DNA of 32,346 nt from contig CADCTC010000243.1 of the NCBI GenBank assembly GCA_902805635.1, positions 1 to 32,346 of the forward strand, given 5' to 3'. A program made the position numbers and the translations under genes. Below are positions 23,854 to 32,170 of the stretch, in pieces. How positions within the stretch are numbered: position 1 is the stretch's first letter; the number at the start of each line of letters is the position of its first letter. The stretch comes from an uncultured Chloroflexota bacterium (GTDB lineage Bacteria; Chloroflexota; UBA11872; UBA12225). The notes beneath the pieces are model-generated. The model worked only from the letters and a program-made list of their open reading frames with translations, was not told where the DNA came from and searched no databases.

Positions 23854-26397
23854 ATGCACCCGTCCACTTTCGACTGGCTCGAACAGCTGCGCCATCCTCC
23901 TGCCGAGTTCGGCGCCGTGCCCTTCTGGTTCTGGAACGACGACCTGGACGAGGCCGAGCTGCTGCGCCAGCTGCGCGCGTTCCACGACGGCGGCTGCGGA
24001 GGCGTGTTGATCCACCCGCGCGTGGGCCTCTCGGCGCGCGTGGGCTACCTTACGCCGGAGTATTTCCGGTTGGTGCGCCTCGTGACGGACGAATGTGCCC
24101 GGCTCGGCATGCGCGTCATCCTCTACGATGAAAGCTCGTATCCTTCCGGGTCGGCGTGCGGCCAGGTAGTGGCGGAGAACCCGGACTACGCTGCTCGGGC
24201 GTTGGTGCTCCAGCAGCGTGACGTGCAGGGACCGTGGTGCGGCTACTGGCGCGTGGCGGACGGCCGTTCCCTCGTGGCCTGGCCGGTGTGCGCCGTACTG
24301 GCGCGAGTGCGTCCCTCAATAGGCACCTCCGACCCTTCGATCAGTGAGGGCGATGGCGGGGGCCGGAACGACACGGCTGCGGCCATAGACCCGGATACGC
24401 TCACGCTGCTCCCTATCGGCGACCGGGGACTGGTGCGGGTGGACGTGGGGCCGGGTGACTGGCGACTGCTGGCGTGCCTGGACGTGCCCAGCGGCGGCCG
24501 CATCCGCGGCGCGCTGCCGGAGCAGGACGACGGCATGGCCACCGCACCGCCGGCGGGCGACCTGATGAACCCGGCCGCCGTGGCCGCGTTCATCCGTCTG
24601 ACCCACGATCGGTATGCAGAAGCGCTGGGGGAGCACCTGGGCACGACGGTGGTGGCGATGTTCACCGACGAGCCGAGCCCGCTGGGCCGCGGCGCGCGGC
24701 GCACCGCCTGGCCCTACACCGCCGGGTTTGACGAGAGGGTCGCGGCGCGCCTGGGTCGCGAGGTCGACGAGCTGCTCACCTGGCTGCCGGCGCTGTGGAC
24801 TGACTACGGGCCGGGAACGGACGCGTTTCGCGCTGACTACACGGCCGCCGTGGAGGCGCACATCGGCGAGGTCTTCTACGGCGCGCAGGCGGAGTGGTGC
24901 GCCACGCGCGGCATCGCGCTTACCGGTCACCCGCACTCCAGTAACGACATGGCGTCACTGGCGCGCTTCCACTGGCCGGGGCAGGACGCCGTGTGGCGAT
25001 GGGTGGCGCCGCGCGACGGCACCGCGTTGGAAGGCGAGCACAGCGTTTCCGCCAAGGCCGCTACCAGCGCCGCCCGCGCGGCGGGGCGGCGGCGCAGTGT
25101 GACCGAGCTGTTCGGCGCCTACGGGTGGGGCCTGTCACTGGACGAGGTCAAGTGGCTGATTGACTGGCACCTGGCGCGGGGCGCCAACCTGTTCATCCCG
25201 CACGCCTGTTTCTACTCAGTGCGCGATGGCCGCGCGTTCGAGAGTGAGCCCGACGTGGCGCTGCACAACTGCTGGTGGCCGCACTTCCAGACGTTGCTGC
25301 GCTACGTCGCACGCTTGTCCTGGCTGCTGACCGACTGTGAGCACTTCTGCCACGTGGCGGTGGTTGGCGCCGGCTATGCGCTGCCGTGGCGGGCAGTGCG
25401 CCGGCTCTATGAGGCCCAGGTGGACTTCCTCTACCTGGACAGCGCAACCATCGAGCGTGCCGCGATAGGGGATCGTGAGCTGGTAGCCGGCTCACAACGC
25501 TACCGGGCCGCGGTGCTGGACGGCGAGCCGCAGCTGAGCGTGGCTGCCAGGCAGCGCCTGGTCGATTTCCAGCGCGCTGGTGGTCTGGTCTTTGAGGCCC
25601 CACTTTCGGAGTCGGACACGATCGACCTTGCCGCGGCTGGTGGCGTGAGTGACTTCACCATAGAGCCACCGGCGCCCGACCTGCGCGTCATCCATGTGCG
25701 CAAGGAGGGTGCGGACGTGTACGCGCTGTTCAACGAAGGTGAGGCGGAGATCACCGGGAGGATCAGCGTGGGCGCGAGTGGTACGGCCACGTGGGTCGAT
25801 CCCTTGCGTATGGACGGTTCGCCGATACGGACTATTGCCCCCGATAAAGGGGTCGGGTTTACACTGCGGTTGCCGCGGCGCGAGTGCCGGCTACTGGTCC
25901 TCACGGCGGGGCAGGAGACACCGGCCGGGCGGGCGGGCGAGGGGCGGGCGAGGGTCGGCGGATCGCAAGCAAACGGCAGCGGCCCAGCAGCACAGGAGTG
26001 GAGCCAGCTGGCGGAGAACTGGACCGTGGTGGACGCCGATGGAAGACGTATGCAGGTCGGTGGGCTGGGCGACTGGACCACTGTGCAGGATCTGGAGCGC
26101 TTCTCCGGCACCTTGCGTTACGTCACGTCAGTCACGCTGCCGGCGCGGGCACTGGATGGTCTCGCTGTGGTGGTCGACCTGGGCACTGCCGGCGAAGTGG
26201 CGGAGGTGCGTGTGAATGGATCGCGCGCGGGCGAGGCGCTGTGGGCGCCATACGTCGTGGTGACGCCCGCGTCGTTATGGCGCGCAGGCGAAAACGAGCT
26301 AGAGGTCCGAGTCACCAACTCCGCCGCGAACCACTATGAGGGGGCGATGCGTCCCTCCGGGCTGATGGGGCCGGTGACACTGCACGGCAATTCGTGA
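23854..26397 (+). CDS. GH106-like glycoside hydrolase (alpha-L-rhamnosidase type)
   Basis: An 847-residue protein. The N-terminal region has hallmarks of the GH106-like group: VPFWFWNDDLDEAELLRQLR (residues 22-41), GGVLIHPRVGL (49-59) and LGMRVILYDESSYPSGSACG (84-103). MFTDEPSPLG with E273 and TELFGAYGW with E418 contain candidate catalytic glutamates. Residues ~710-847 form a galactose-binding-like beta-sandwich (GDWTTVQDLERFSGTLRYVT, VDLGTAGEVAEVRVNG). Family members remove L-rhamnose from pectic and other glycans; substrate here is inferred only. No signal peptide is visible, so it probably acts on imported oligomers. No Shine-Dalgarno precedes the ATG at 23854, so it may be a leaderless message. 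The PHP-domain gene starts 10 bases after its stop. Confidence 0.82.
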   Translation: MHPSTFDWLEQLRHPPAEFGAVPFWFWNDDLDEAELLRQLRAFHDGGCGGVLIHPRVGLSARVGYLTPEYFRLVRLVTDECARLGMRVILYDESSYPSGSACGQVVAENPDYAARALVLQQRDVQGPWCGYWRVADGRSLVAWPVCAVLARVRPSIGTSDPSISEGDGGGRNDTAAAIDPDTLTLLPIGDRGLVRVDVGPGDWRLLACLDVPSGGRIRGALPEQDDGMATAPPAGDLMNPAAVAAFIRLTHDRYAEALGEHLGTTVVAMFTDEPSPLGRGARRTAWPYTAGFDERVAARLGREVDELLTWLPALWTDYGPGTDAFRADYTAAVEAHIGEVFYGAQAEWCATRGIALTGHPHSSNDMASLARFHWPGQDAVWRWVAPRDGTALEGEHSVSAKAATSAARAAGRRRSVTELFGAYGWGLSLDEVKWLIDWHLARGANLFIPHACFYSVRDGRAFESEPDVALHNCWWPHFQTLLRYVARLSWLLTDCEHFCHVAVVGAGYALPWRAVRRLYEAQVDFLYLDSATIERAAIGDRELVAGSQRYRAAVLDGEPQLSVAARQRLVDFQRAGGLVFEAPLSESDTIDLAAAGGVSDFTIEPPAPDLRVIHVRKEGADVYALFNEGEAEITGRISVGASGTATWVDPLRMDGSPIRTIAPDKGVGFTLRLPRRECRLLVLTAGQETPAGRAGEGRARVGGSQANGSGPAAQEWSQLAENWTVVDADGRRMQVGGLGDWTTVQDLERFSGTLRYVTSVTLPARALDGLAVVVDLGTAGEVAEVRVNGSRAGEALWAPYVVVTPASLWRAGENELEVRVTNSAANHYEGAMRPSGLMGPVTLHGNS

Positions 26398-26407
26398 TAC
26401 TCACGCC

Positions 26408-28255
26408 GTGATCTCTACCGCTATTAGCTCGGCCACTGACACAACAGATTTCCCGCACTACGTGAGCGCGCAGCTGCACTGCCACTCCAGCATCGAGGGG
26501 CCGGCCAGCATCGGCGCGCATTGCTATGAGGCGCGCCGCGCGGGTGTGGACGTGGTTTGGTTGACTGACCACGATACGCGCATCTCGCTGTGCATCGGCG
26601 GGCCGTTCGTGGACCGTTTCGACTTCGAGGCGCCAGAGCTGACGGCGCGCGTTGCGCGGGTCAAGCAGGGTGGCCAGGCCGGGGAGATCGGCGTCGGGTG
26701 GCAGGTCAGCCACCGGGACCCCGCTCTAGAGGGCGGCGCCGCGCTCTCGCGGGAGACGTGCTTCGCCGGCACGCAGTCACTGCGCCTGGACGCTGCTGTC
26801 GCACGCTCGGCGGATGAAGCGTCCCCCGATGTGCCGGAGGACTGGCAGTCGCTGTTCCTCGACTTCCGCGCTGACTCCAAGATGCACAGCCGGCCGCTGC
26901 TGGCGGGAGTGCGCGTCGCGCTGGCGGTGCGGCTGGAAGAGGCTAGCCCACACGACGCCGAAGCCTGGCTCGACCTGACGCTCACCGAGCAGCCGCCCGA
27001 CCTGCGCCAGTCGCGCTTGCGCTACCTGCTGCACGGCTCGGACGCCGACCACGCGCCGCACCCCGTGCACGACGACCGCTACCGCATCCGCACCATCTCG
27101 CTCGCGGCGCCGAGCGGCGAGTGGGTACGCCACGAGATCGACCCGGCGCGCGACGCCGAGCCTGACGGACTCGGTGGTATCGACAACGCGATGACGGGGC
27201 TGCGACTGGTGGTGCGCGTGCGGCGCTCCGGGAATATCCGCCTGTACGTGGACGACCTGACCATTAGGCACGAGCGCGCGGGAAACGAACTGCATGCGCG
27301 GCAGCGGGCGCACGCCAAGGAGTTGGCGGCGCTCCACGGCGTGACGTGCCACGTGGCCCAGGAGATTTCCTGGGCAGGCCAGCACAAGAACGCCTGGGGC
27401 AGCGCCGCGCCACTGATGGACTACGCTGGCTGCCCCGGCGGGTTCAGCCACGCCGATGGCGTGGCGTGGGCCAAGCGCCATGGGGTCCCGTTCAGTCTGA
27501 ACCACCCCTTCTCGCATTACAAGTTAGACCCAAACGACACCGCGGCGCGGGACGTCGAACTGGAGCGGCGCGTGGCCGAGTACACCGAGCACCGCGCGTA
27601 CGGCGCCACCACGCTGGAAGTCGGCTTCCCCGCCGGTCGCCACCACTTCCCGCTGGTGGACTACCTGCGCCTGTGGGACGGGCTGAGCCGGGCCGGAGTG
27701 GTCATCAGTGGCAGCGGCTCCTCGGACGCCCACTCGGCGCGTGTTGGCTGGCAGAACGGCAACAACTTCGCCACCCGCATCCGCGCCAGCTCAACAGAGG
27801 AAGATGTCCTGCTGGCCGGGCTGCGCTCGGGCAACTTCTACCCCGCCGACCCAGTTCGCTTCCGGTCGCGCCTGTGGCTGCGTGACTCCGCGGGCCACCG
27901 GATGGGCCAGGTGGTGCCGCTGAGTGGCGATGCCGGCCCGCTGGAGGCGCTAGTAACGCTGGGCGCTGCCGAGCCGCACTGGCAGCTCTGCTGGGTAGTC
28001 GATGGTGAGCGCCAGGCCCCGATTGCGTTGGGCGCCGGGCTGGTCACCCAGCGCCTCCCCGTTGCGCCTTCGCGGAGTGGGCCAACGTTCGTGCGGGCCG
28101 AGATCTGGGACCCGACGCTGCTGCCCGACGGCGCTCCGCGCGAGACGCCGGTGGATGACCCCACGCGTGGGCGGTGCCTGGCCCTGACCAACCCCATCTG
28201 GTACTTCCCAGGGACAGTGCCGGCCGACATCGCGCCCGAGCGGCTGGCCGAGTGA
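26408..28255 (+). CDS. PHP-domain (CehA/McbA-like) metallohydrolase with an inserted domain
   Basis: A 615-residue protein from a GTG at 26408, ten bases after the hydrolase stop and so probably co-transcribed. It has a split PHP metal-hydrolase domain: H24 and H26 in AQLHCHSS, D54 and H55 in LTDHD, then E319 in AQEIS, H366 in SLNHP, and D440 and H442 in SSDAHS. The metal-binding halves are separated by about 240 residues (~62-300) that read as a beta-rich, carbohydrate-binding-like domain (LFLDFRADSKMHSRPLLAGV, then GNIRLYVDDLTIRHE). PHP enzymes hydrolyse phosphoesters or related bonds; CehA-type members have been linked to esterase activity. Substrate unknown; the pairing suggests sugar-phosphate or ester removal. 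No ribosome binding site is evident. Confidence 0.78.
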   Translation: MISTAISSATDTTDFPHYVSAQLHCHSSIEGPASIGAHCYEARRAGVDVVWLTDHDTRISLCIGGPFVDRFDFEAPELTARVARVKQGGQAGEIGVGWQVSHRDPALEGGAALSRETCFAGTQSLRLDAAVARSADEASPDVPEDWQSLFLDFRADSKMHSRPLLAGVRVALAVRLEEASPHDAEAWLDLTLTEQPPDLRQSRLRYLLHGSDADHAPHPVHDDRYRIRTISLAAPSGEWVRHEIDPARDAEPDGLGGIDNAMTGLRLVVRVRRSGNIRLYVDDLTIRHERAGNELHARQRAHAKELAALHGVTCHVAQEISWAGQHKNAWGSAAPLMDYAGCPGGFSHADGVAWAKRHGVPFSLNHPFSHYKLDPNDTAARDVELERRVAEYTEHRAYGATTLEVGFPAGRHHFPLVDYLRLWDGLSRAGVVISGSGSSDAHSARVGWQNGNNFATRIRASSTEEDVLLAGLRSGNFYPADPVRFRSRLWLRDSAGHRMGQVVPLSGDAGPLEALVTLGAAEPHWQLCWVVDGERQAPIALGAGLVTQRLPVAPSRSGPTFVRAEIWDPTLLPDGAPRETPVDDPTRGRCLALTNPIWYFPGTVPADIAPERLAE

Positions 28256-28294
28256 GCGAGCCGGCGCCGCGTGTGCACGGCAGCGCCTGAAGCA

Positions 28295-28386
28295 TGTCAT
28301 CCTGAGGAGCGTGCGACGAGGGATCTCGTCGGATGGCCGAGCACGTGGGGATTCTGACGAGATCCCTCGCTGCGCTCGGGATGACA
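28295..28386. repeat. Palindromic dispersed-type repeat
   Basis: The outer ends TGTCATCC (28295-28302) and GGATGACA (28379-28386) are inverted. Inner arms CGAGGGATCTCGTC (28317-28330) and GACGAGATCCCTCG (28356-28369) are a perfect 14-bp stem around a 25-base loop. The arms between are related but not identical. Very similar TGTCATCC...GAGGGATCTC palindromes are common between genes in several high-GC bacterial groups, from memory. It sits between two convergent genes and may also act as a terminator. No ORF or transposase is inside. Confidence 0.72.
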
Positions 28387-28404
28387 GTGGGAGGCAGGTG
28401 GCCA

Positions 28405-29724
28405 CTACTCCGCCGCGGCGGTGAGGCCGCGTCCAACCGTGACCACCGCCGGGACGATGGCGGCGGTGGCGACTGCCAGCGCGATGAACGCAGCGCCCAG
28501 GCCGGCGCGGTCTGCGAGCAGGCCATAGACGACGGGAGCGGCCGCCGAGGCGAGCAGGCTGCACGTGTAATAGATGCCGTAGCCGCGCGCACGTCGGCGC
28601 GGATCGGTGAGGTTCGCCACCAGCGCGTACAGCACCGACGACGTGCCGTTGAGCACGAAGCCCAACGGCAGCAGTGCCAGCAGCGCCCAACCCAGCGGTG
28701 CGGCGAGCAGGCCCACCAGCGCCGCCGCTGTGACCAGCTCGGTGATGGCGATGACGCCGACGTTGCCGAAGCGGTCTGCGAGGGGTCCGCAAATGAACTT
28801 GCCGGCCGCGCCGGCCGCAAAGATCATCGAGAAGTAGAAGCTCATCGAAGTAGCATCGGCGCCCTTCTCCTGCAGGAGGAAGGGGATGAAGACCAGCGCC
28901 GTGCCGCGCGCCATCGAGTCGAGCACGCCGATGCCGATCAGGATGGAGAACAGGCGCGGCGAGCGGATGCCCCAGCCCTCCACGTGAGAGGCAGCGACAC
29001 TGGCGGTTTCGCTGCTGCTGGCGCGAGACACCGCGCCGTCCTGGGTGGAGGCTGAACCGGCCGGCTGGGAGGGGTCGGGGCCACGAGTTGCTGAGCCGAT
29101 GCGCGCCGGCTCCGGGACGGCGATGAGGTAGAGCAGTGAGAACACGACGCCGATCACACCCAGGACCGCGAAGCCCGCGCGCCAGCCGGCATATGCCGCG
29201 GCGACGCCCACGATGACGGGGGCGATGACCTTGCCGATGTCTCCGGCGAAGTTGAGCGTGCCGATGGCTGTGGCGCGACGACCCGAATCAAACAGACGCG
29301 AGACAACGGCCGACGCCACCGGGTGCTGCGCGTTACCGCCGATGCCGGCGACGAGGCCAAGTACGAGCAGGGGAAGGTAGCCCCCGGCGAAGGCCATGCC
29401 CAGCAACCCGGCTCCCACCCATGTGGTGCCCAGCGCCAAGAGGAGCTGCTCTCCCATGCGCTCCGCGACAATTCCGGCGGGAACTTGCAGGATCGAGGAC
29501 GCTCCCGAAAGGGCGGTCTTGATCGCCCCCACCTCGGCGTAGGAGAGGCCGAGCTCCGCGGCCACGAGCGGCAGCAGGGGGTACGTGCCTGCGAACAGCC
29601 CGTCGTTGACGACGTGCATGCCGGCGGCGGCCCCCAGCTGCCAGCGCGGCGCCGCCAGCGCGCGGATGCCCAGCCGTCTGGCAACCGGACCAGCAGGCCG
29701 CACGGCAACGGACGGCTGGTTCAC
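28405..29724 (-). CDS. MFS transporter
   Basis: A 439-residue protein with about 12 hydrophobic helices, a major facilitator superfamily exporter or importer. It opens at a GTG at 29724 (VNQPSVAVRPAGPVARRLGI); no good ribosome binding site was found, and a start further in is possible. The N-terminal half has GMHVVNDGLFAGTYPLLPLV and GAIKTALSGASSILQVPAGI; the C-terminal half has IFAAGAAGKFICGPLADRFG, the usual MFS loop motif. A polar linker (~PARIGSATRGPDPSQPAGSA) separates the halves. The frame extends upstream to 30054 only through low-complexity sequence antisense to the (DK)n gene. Substrate unknown; the neighbourhood would suit a sugar or drug. Confidence 0.85.
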   Translation of the reverse strand: MNQPSVAVRPAGPVARRLGIRALAAPRWQLGAAAGMHVVNDGLFAGTYPLLPLVAAELGLSYAEVGAIKTALSGASSILQVPAGIVAERMGEQLLLALGTTWVGAGLLGMAFAGGYLPLLVLGLVAGIGGNAQHPVASAVVSRLFDSGRRATAIGTLNFAGDIGKVIAPVIVGVAAAYAGWRAGFAVLGVIGVVFSLLYLIAVPEPARIGSATRGPDPSQPAGSASTQDGAVSRASSSETASVAASHVEGWGIRSPRLFSILIGIGVLDSMARGTALVFIPFLLQEKGADATSMSFYFSMIFAAGAAGKFICGPLADRFGNVGVIAITELVTAAALVGLLAAPLGWALLALLPLGFVLNGTSSVLYALVANLTDPRRRARGYGIYYTCSLLASAAAPVVYGLLADRAGLGAAFIALAVATAAIVPAVVTVGRGLTAAAE

Positions 29725-29870
29725 TGCACGCGATTGTGCCAGCCGTCCAACACCGCTATCTTTTTTGGGCCTGGTGGCGTTACCTGCACTAGAAGGGCGC
29801 TGCACCCGATGACACGTGGAGCGGCCCACAGCACTCCAGAGCACTTCAACACCACAAGGAAGACACAATA

Positions 29871-30557
29871 ATGAACCGCAACCTGCTCCTGAGCCGCATG
29901 CTGCGTGGCGCTCTCGCCGCGGGCGCGCTCGCCGCCGCCCCCGCCGGTGTGGCCCTGGCCGATGACAACCGCGGCGGGCGTGGACGTGACAAGGACAAGG
30001 ACAAGGACAAGGACAAGGACAAGGACAAGGACGACCGTCGCGGCGCTGCGTCACTGGCTCAGCGCAGGGCAGCCATGGGCACGATCAAGTCGATCGACAA
30101 TGGGGCGAAGTCTCTGGTGGTGACGACCAAGCACGGCGACCTCACCATCACCACCAATGCCGATACCACCTTCCACGGGCCCAGGGAGGCGACCGCCACG
30201 TTTGCAAGCCTAGTGGCCAATCAGCGTGTGTTGGTGACCGGCGACCGCCCCAACGCCACGACTCTCCTGGCAAAGCGGATCATGCTCCTCCCGGCGCAGG
30301 ATGACCGCGCCGGCCGCAAGGGGGCCAACCAGACCGTTACGGTGGGCGTCGTGTCAGACTTGGCGGGTGATCGGTCCTCGCTGAAGATCACACCCACGGG
30401 CGGCAGTGCATTGACCGTAAAGATCACCGCGGATACCTCGACGCTGCTCAAGGGCACCGCACAGCTCGCCAATGGCGTGACCGCTCGAGTTATCTCGGTG
30501 AAGGACGCTTCCGGCGCCGAAGTCGCGCGTCGTATCCAGGTGCCGGCGACCGCCTGA
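29871..30557 (+). CDS. Secreted DUF5666-like protein with a (DK)7 tract
   Basis: A 228-residue exported protein. Residues 1-30 form a Sec signal peptide ending ALA before DDNRGGRGR. Then follow seven Asp-Lys pairs (40-53), encoded by a perfect DNA repeat. The rest is a repeated small beta-domain pattern: MGTIKSIDNGAKSLVVTTKH, VTVGVVSDLAGDRSSLKITP and GVTARVISVKDASGAEVARR, as in DUF5666-type proteins. The start has AAGGAAG about 8 bases upstream. Function is unknown in this family; a surface or metal-associated role is possible given the charged run. It is divergent from the MFS gene and co-directional with the MATE exporter. Confidence 0.8.
   Translation: MNRNLLLSRMLRGALAAGALAAAPAGVALADDNRGGRGRDKDKDKDKDKDKDKDDRRGAASLAQRRAAMGTIKSIDNGAKSLVVTTKHGDLTITTNADTTFHGPREATATFASLVANQRVLVTGDRPNATTLLAKRIMLLPAQDDRAGRKGANQTVTVGVVSDLAGDRSSLKITPTGGSALTVKITADTSTLLKGTAQLANGVTARVISVKDASGAEVARRIQVPATA
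29988..30029 (+). repeat. Hexanucleotide microsatellite, seven copies
   Basis: GACAAG is repeated exactly seven times and encodes Asp-Lys pairs in the secreted protein. Changes in copy number would keep the frame. The antisense reading (Cys-Pro) is not coding. Confidence 0.92.
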
Positions 30558-30566
30558 CCTCTTACT

Positions 30567-30602
30567 CTCTTCGCCTTGGCTGTCAGGCGCCAAGGTGAAG
30601 AG
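30567..30602 (+). terminator. Hairpin between the DUF5666-like and MATE genes
   Basis: CTCTTCGCCTTGG at 30567-30579 pairs with CCAAGGTGAAGAG at 30590-30602, a 13-bp stem with one G-U pair and a 10-base loop, ten bases after the stop codon. No T run follows, so it may be a weak or factor-assisted terminator. Confidence 0.5.
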
Positions 30603-30631
30603 CCGGTGGCGGACGCGGCTAGAATCGTCGG

Positions 30632-32170
30632 GTGAGTAGCAGCGTCCGGACGCCGGCAGCAGGCTCTGAGGAGACGCCCAACCCTGCAGGCGGTGCGGCG
30701 AGCGGTCAGACGTCGGCCAACGTCGCTGCCCAGGAGCCAAGCGGAGACGGCCCCGGGAGCGGGGAGACGCAGAGTGGTCCTCCGGGCGGCGCGCACCGTC
30801 CCGGAATGCCCGCCATCAGCGCCGAGGCGCTCGACGATGACCGCGCCATCCGCCGCCTGGTGTTCAACCTGGCCTGGCCAGTGATCGTGGAGAACCTGCT
30901 CCAGACCGCGGTCGGCGTGGTGGACCTGCTGATGGTGGCGCGCTTGGGGGCCGCTGCCGTCGCGGGCGTGGGGGTCTCGGTGCAGGTGCTGTTCGTCATC
31001 TTCGCGGCCATGTCGGCGATCGGCACCGGCACCACGGTGCTGGTGGCGCGCTTCACCGGCGCCAAAGAGCCGCGCGAGGCGTCGCGGGTACTGAAACAGT
31101 CGATCATCATGGGGATCGGCTTGGGCATTGTCCTGGCGCTGATCGGCGTGCCGGGGGCCAAGCCACTGGTACGGCTGATGGGGGCGGCGCCCGACGTGGT
31201 GGAGGCGGGTGGCGCGTACCTGGAGGTGATCTTCCTCACCTCGTTCGCCCTCACGCTCTCCTTTATCCTGGGCGCTGCCTTGCGTGGCGCGGGCGACAGT
31301 CGCACGCCGATGGTCTCCGCCGTGGTGGTCAACGCCGTGAACGTAGTGGCTTCCTACGCGCTCATCTTCGGCTTCCTGGGTTTGCCGGCGCTGGGTGTGG
31401 TCGGCTCTGCCTGGGGTGCGGCGATCGGCCGGTTCGCCGGCCTGGCTGTGCTGTTCGTAATGCTCGCGTACGGCGCCACCAAGACACGACTGGAGATCGG
31501 CGGCGGGAGCTGGCTGCCGGACGTGCCGCTGATCCGGCGTCTGCTGCGGGTGGGGCTGCCATCCATGGGCGAGCAGCTCTCTCGCTCGCTGGGGATGCTG
31601 CTGTTCAGCTACGTCGTCATCGCGCTTGGCACGGCGGTGTTCGCGGCCCAGCGCATCTCGTTCAGCCTGGTGTCGCTGTCGTTCCTGCCGGGCTTTGGGT
31701 TCTCCATGGCGGCCACGGCGCTGACCGGCCAGGCGCTGGGCGCGGGCAAGCCCGACCGCGCGCGGCGCGCCACATGGTTCGCCACGCGTTCCGCCATGCT
31801 GTGGATGGGCAGCGTCGGCGTGCTGTTCCTGGTGGCGGCGGATCCCATGGTGCGCGCCTTCACCGATGACCCGGAGATCCTGGAGGCAGGCAGCCTGGCC
31901 ATGCGCGTGCTGGCGCTCGGCCAGGTGCAGATGGCGCTGGCGTTGGGCCTGACCGGTGGACTGCGCGGCGCTGGCGACACGCGCTTCCCGATGCTGCTGG
32001 TGACCTTCAGTATGTGGCTGGTGCGCTTGCCCGTGGCGTGGTTCGCGGTGAACGTGCTGCATTGGGGCCTGCCCGGCGCTTACCTGGCGTTCGTCGCCGG
32101 CTCCACCCTGGAGTGCGCCCTGGTCTTCTGGCGCTACCGTGCCGGCAAGTGGCAACACCTCAAGGTGTGA
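30632..32170 (+). CDS. MATE-family efflux transporter
   Basis: A 512-residue integral membrane exporter with about 12 helices in two similar halves, driven by Na+ or H+. The first ~65 residues are an unusual polar Gly/Ser/Pro-rich leader; the membrane part then opens RRLVFNLAWPVIVENLLQTA. Half 1 includes VDLLMVARLGAAAVAGVGVS and ALRGAGDSRTPM; half 2 repeats these as LPSMGEQLSRSLGMLLFSYV and GLRGAGDTRFPM, a clear internal duplication. The start is a GTG at 30632 with no clear ribosome binding site; a start nearer residue 60 (for example ATG at 30806, MPAISAE) is possible. A hairpin separates it from the gene upstream. Family substrates are cationic drugs and dyes; here unknown. Confidence 0.9.
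   Translation: MSSSVRTPAAGSEETPNPAGGAASGQTSANVAAQEPSGDGPGSGETQSGPPGGAHRPGMPAISAEALDDDRAIRRLVFNLAWPVIVENLLQTAVGVVDLLMVARLGAAAVAGVGVSVQVLFVIFAAMSAIGTGTTVLVARFTGAKEPREASRVLKQSIIMGIGLGIVLALIGVPGAKPLVRLMGAAPDVVEAGGAYLEVIFLTSFALTLSFILGAALRGAGDSRTPMVSAVVVNAVNVVASYALIFGFLGLPALGVVGSAWGAAIGRFAGLAVLFVMLAYGATKTRLEIGGGSWLPDVPLIRRLLRVGLPSMGEQLSRSLGMLLFSYVVIALGTAVFAAQRISFSLVSLSFLPGFGFSMAATALTGQALGAGKPDRARRATWFATRSAMLWMGSVGVLFLVAADPMVRAFTDDPEILEAGSLAMRVLALGQVQMALALGLTGGLRGAGDTRFPMLLVTFSMWLVRLPVAWFAVNVLHWGLPGAYLAFVAGSTLECALVFWRYRAGKWQHLKV

Noticed and set aside
28256-28404. The palindromic region as an insertion sequence
   Set aside because: At 92 bp with no ORF and no visible target duplication, it is a repeat element rather than an IS.
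29725-30054. Upstream extension of the MFS frame with a Cys-Pro repeat
   Set aside because: The repeat is only the antisense of the (GACAAG)7 tract in the plus-strand secreted protein.
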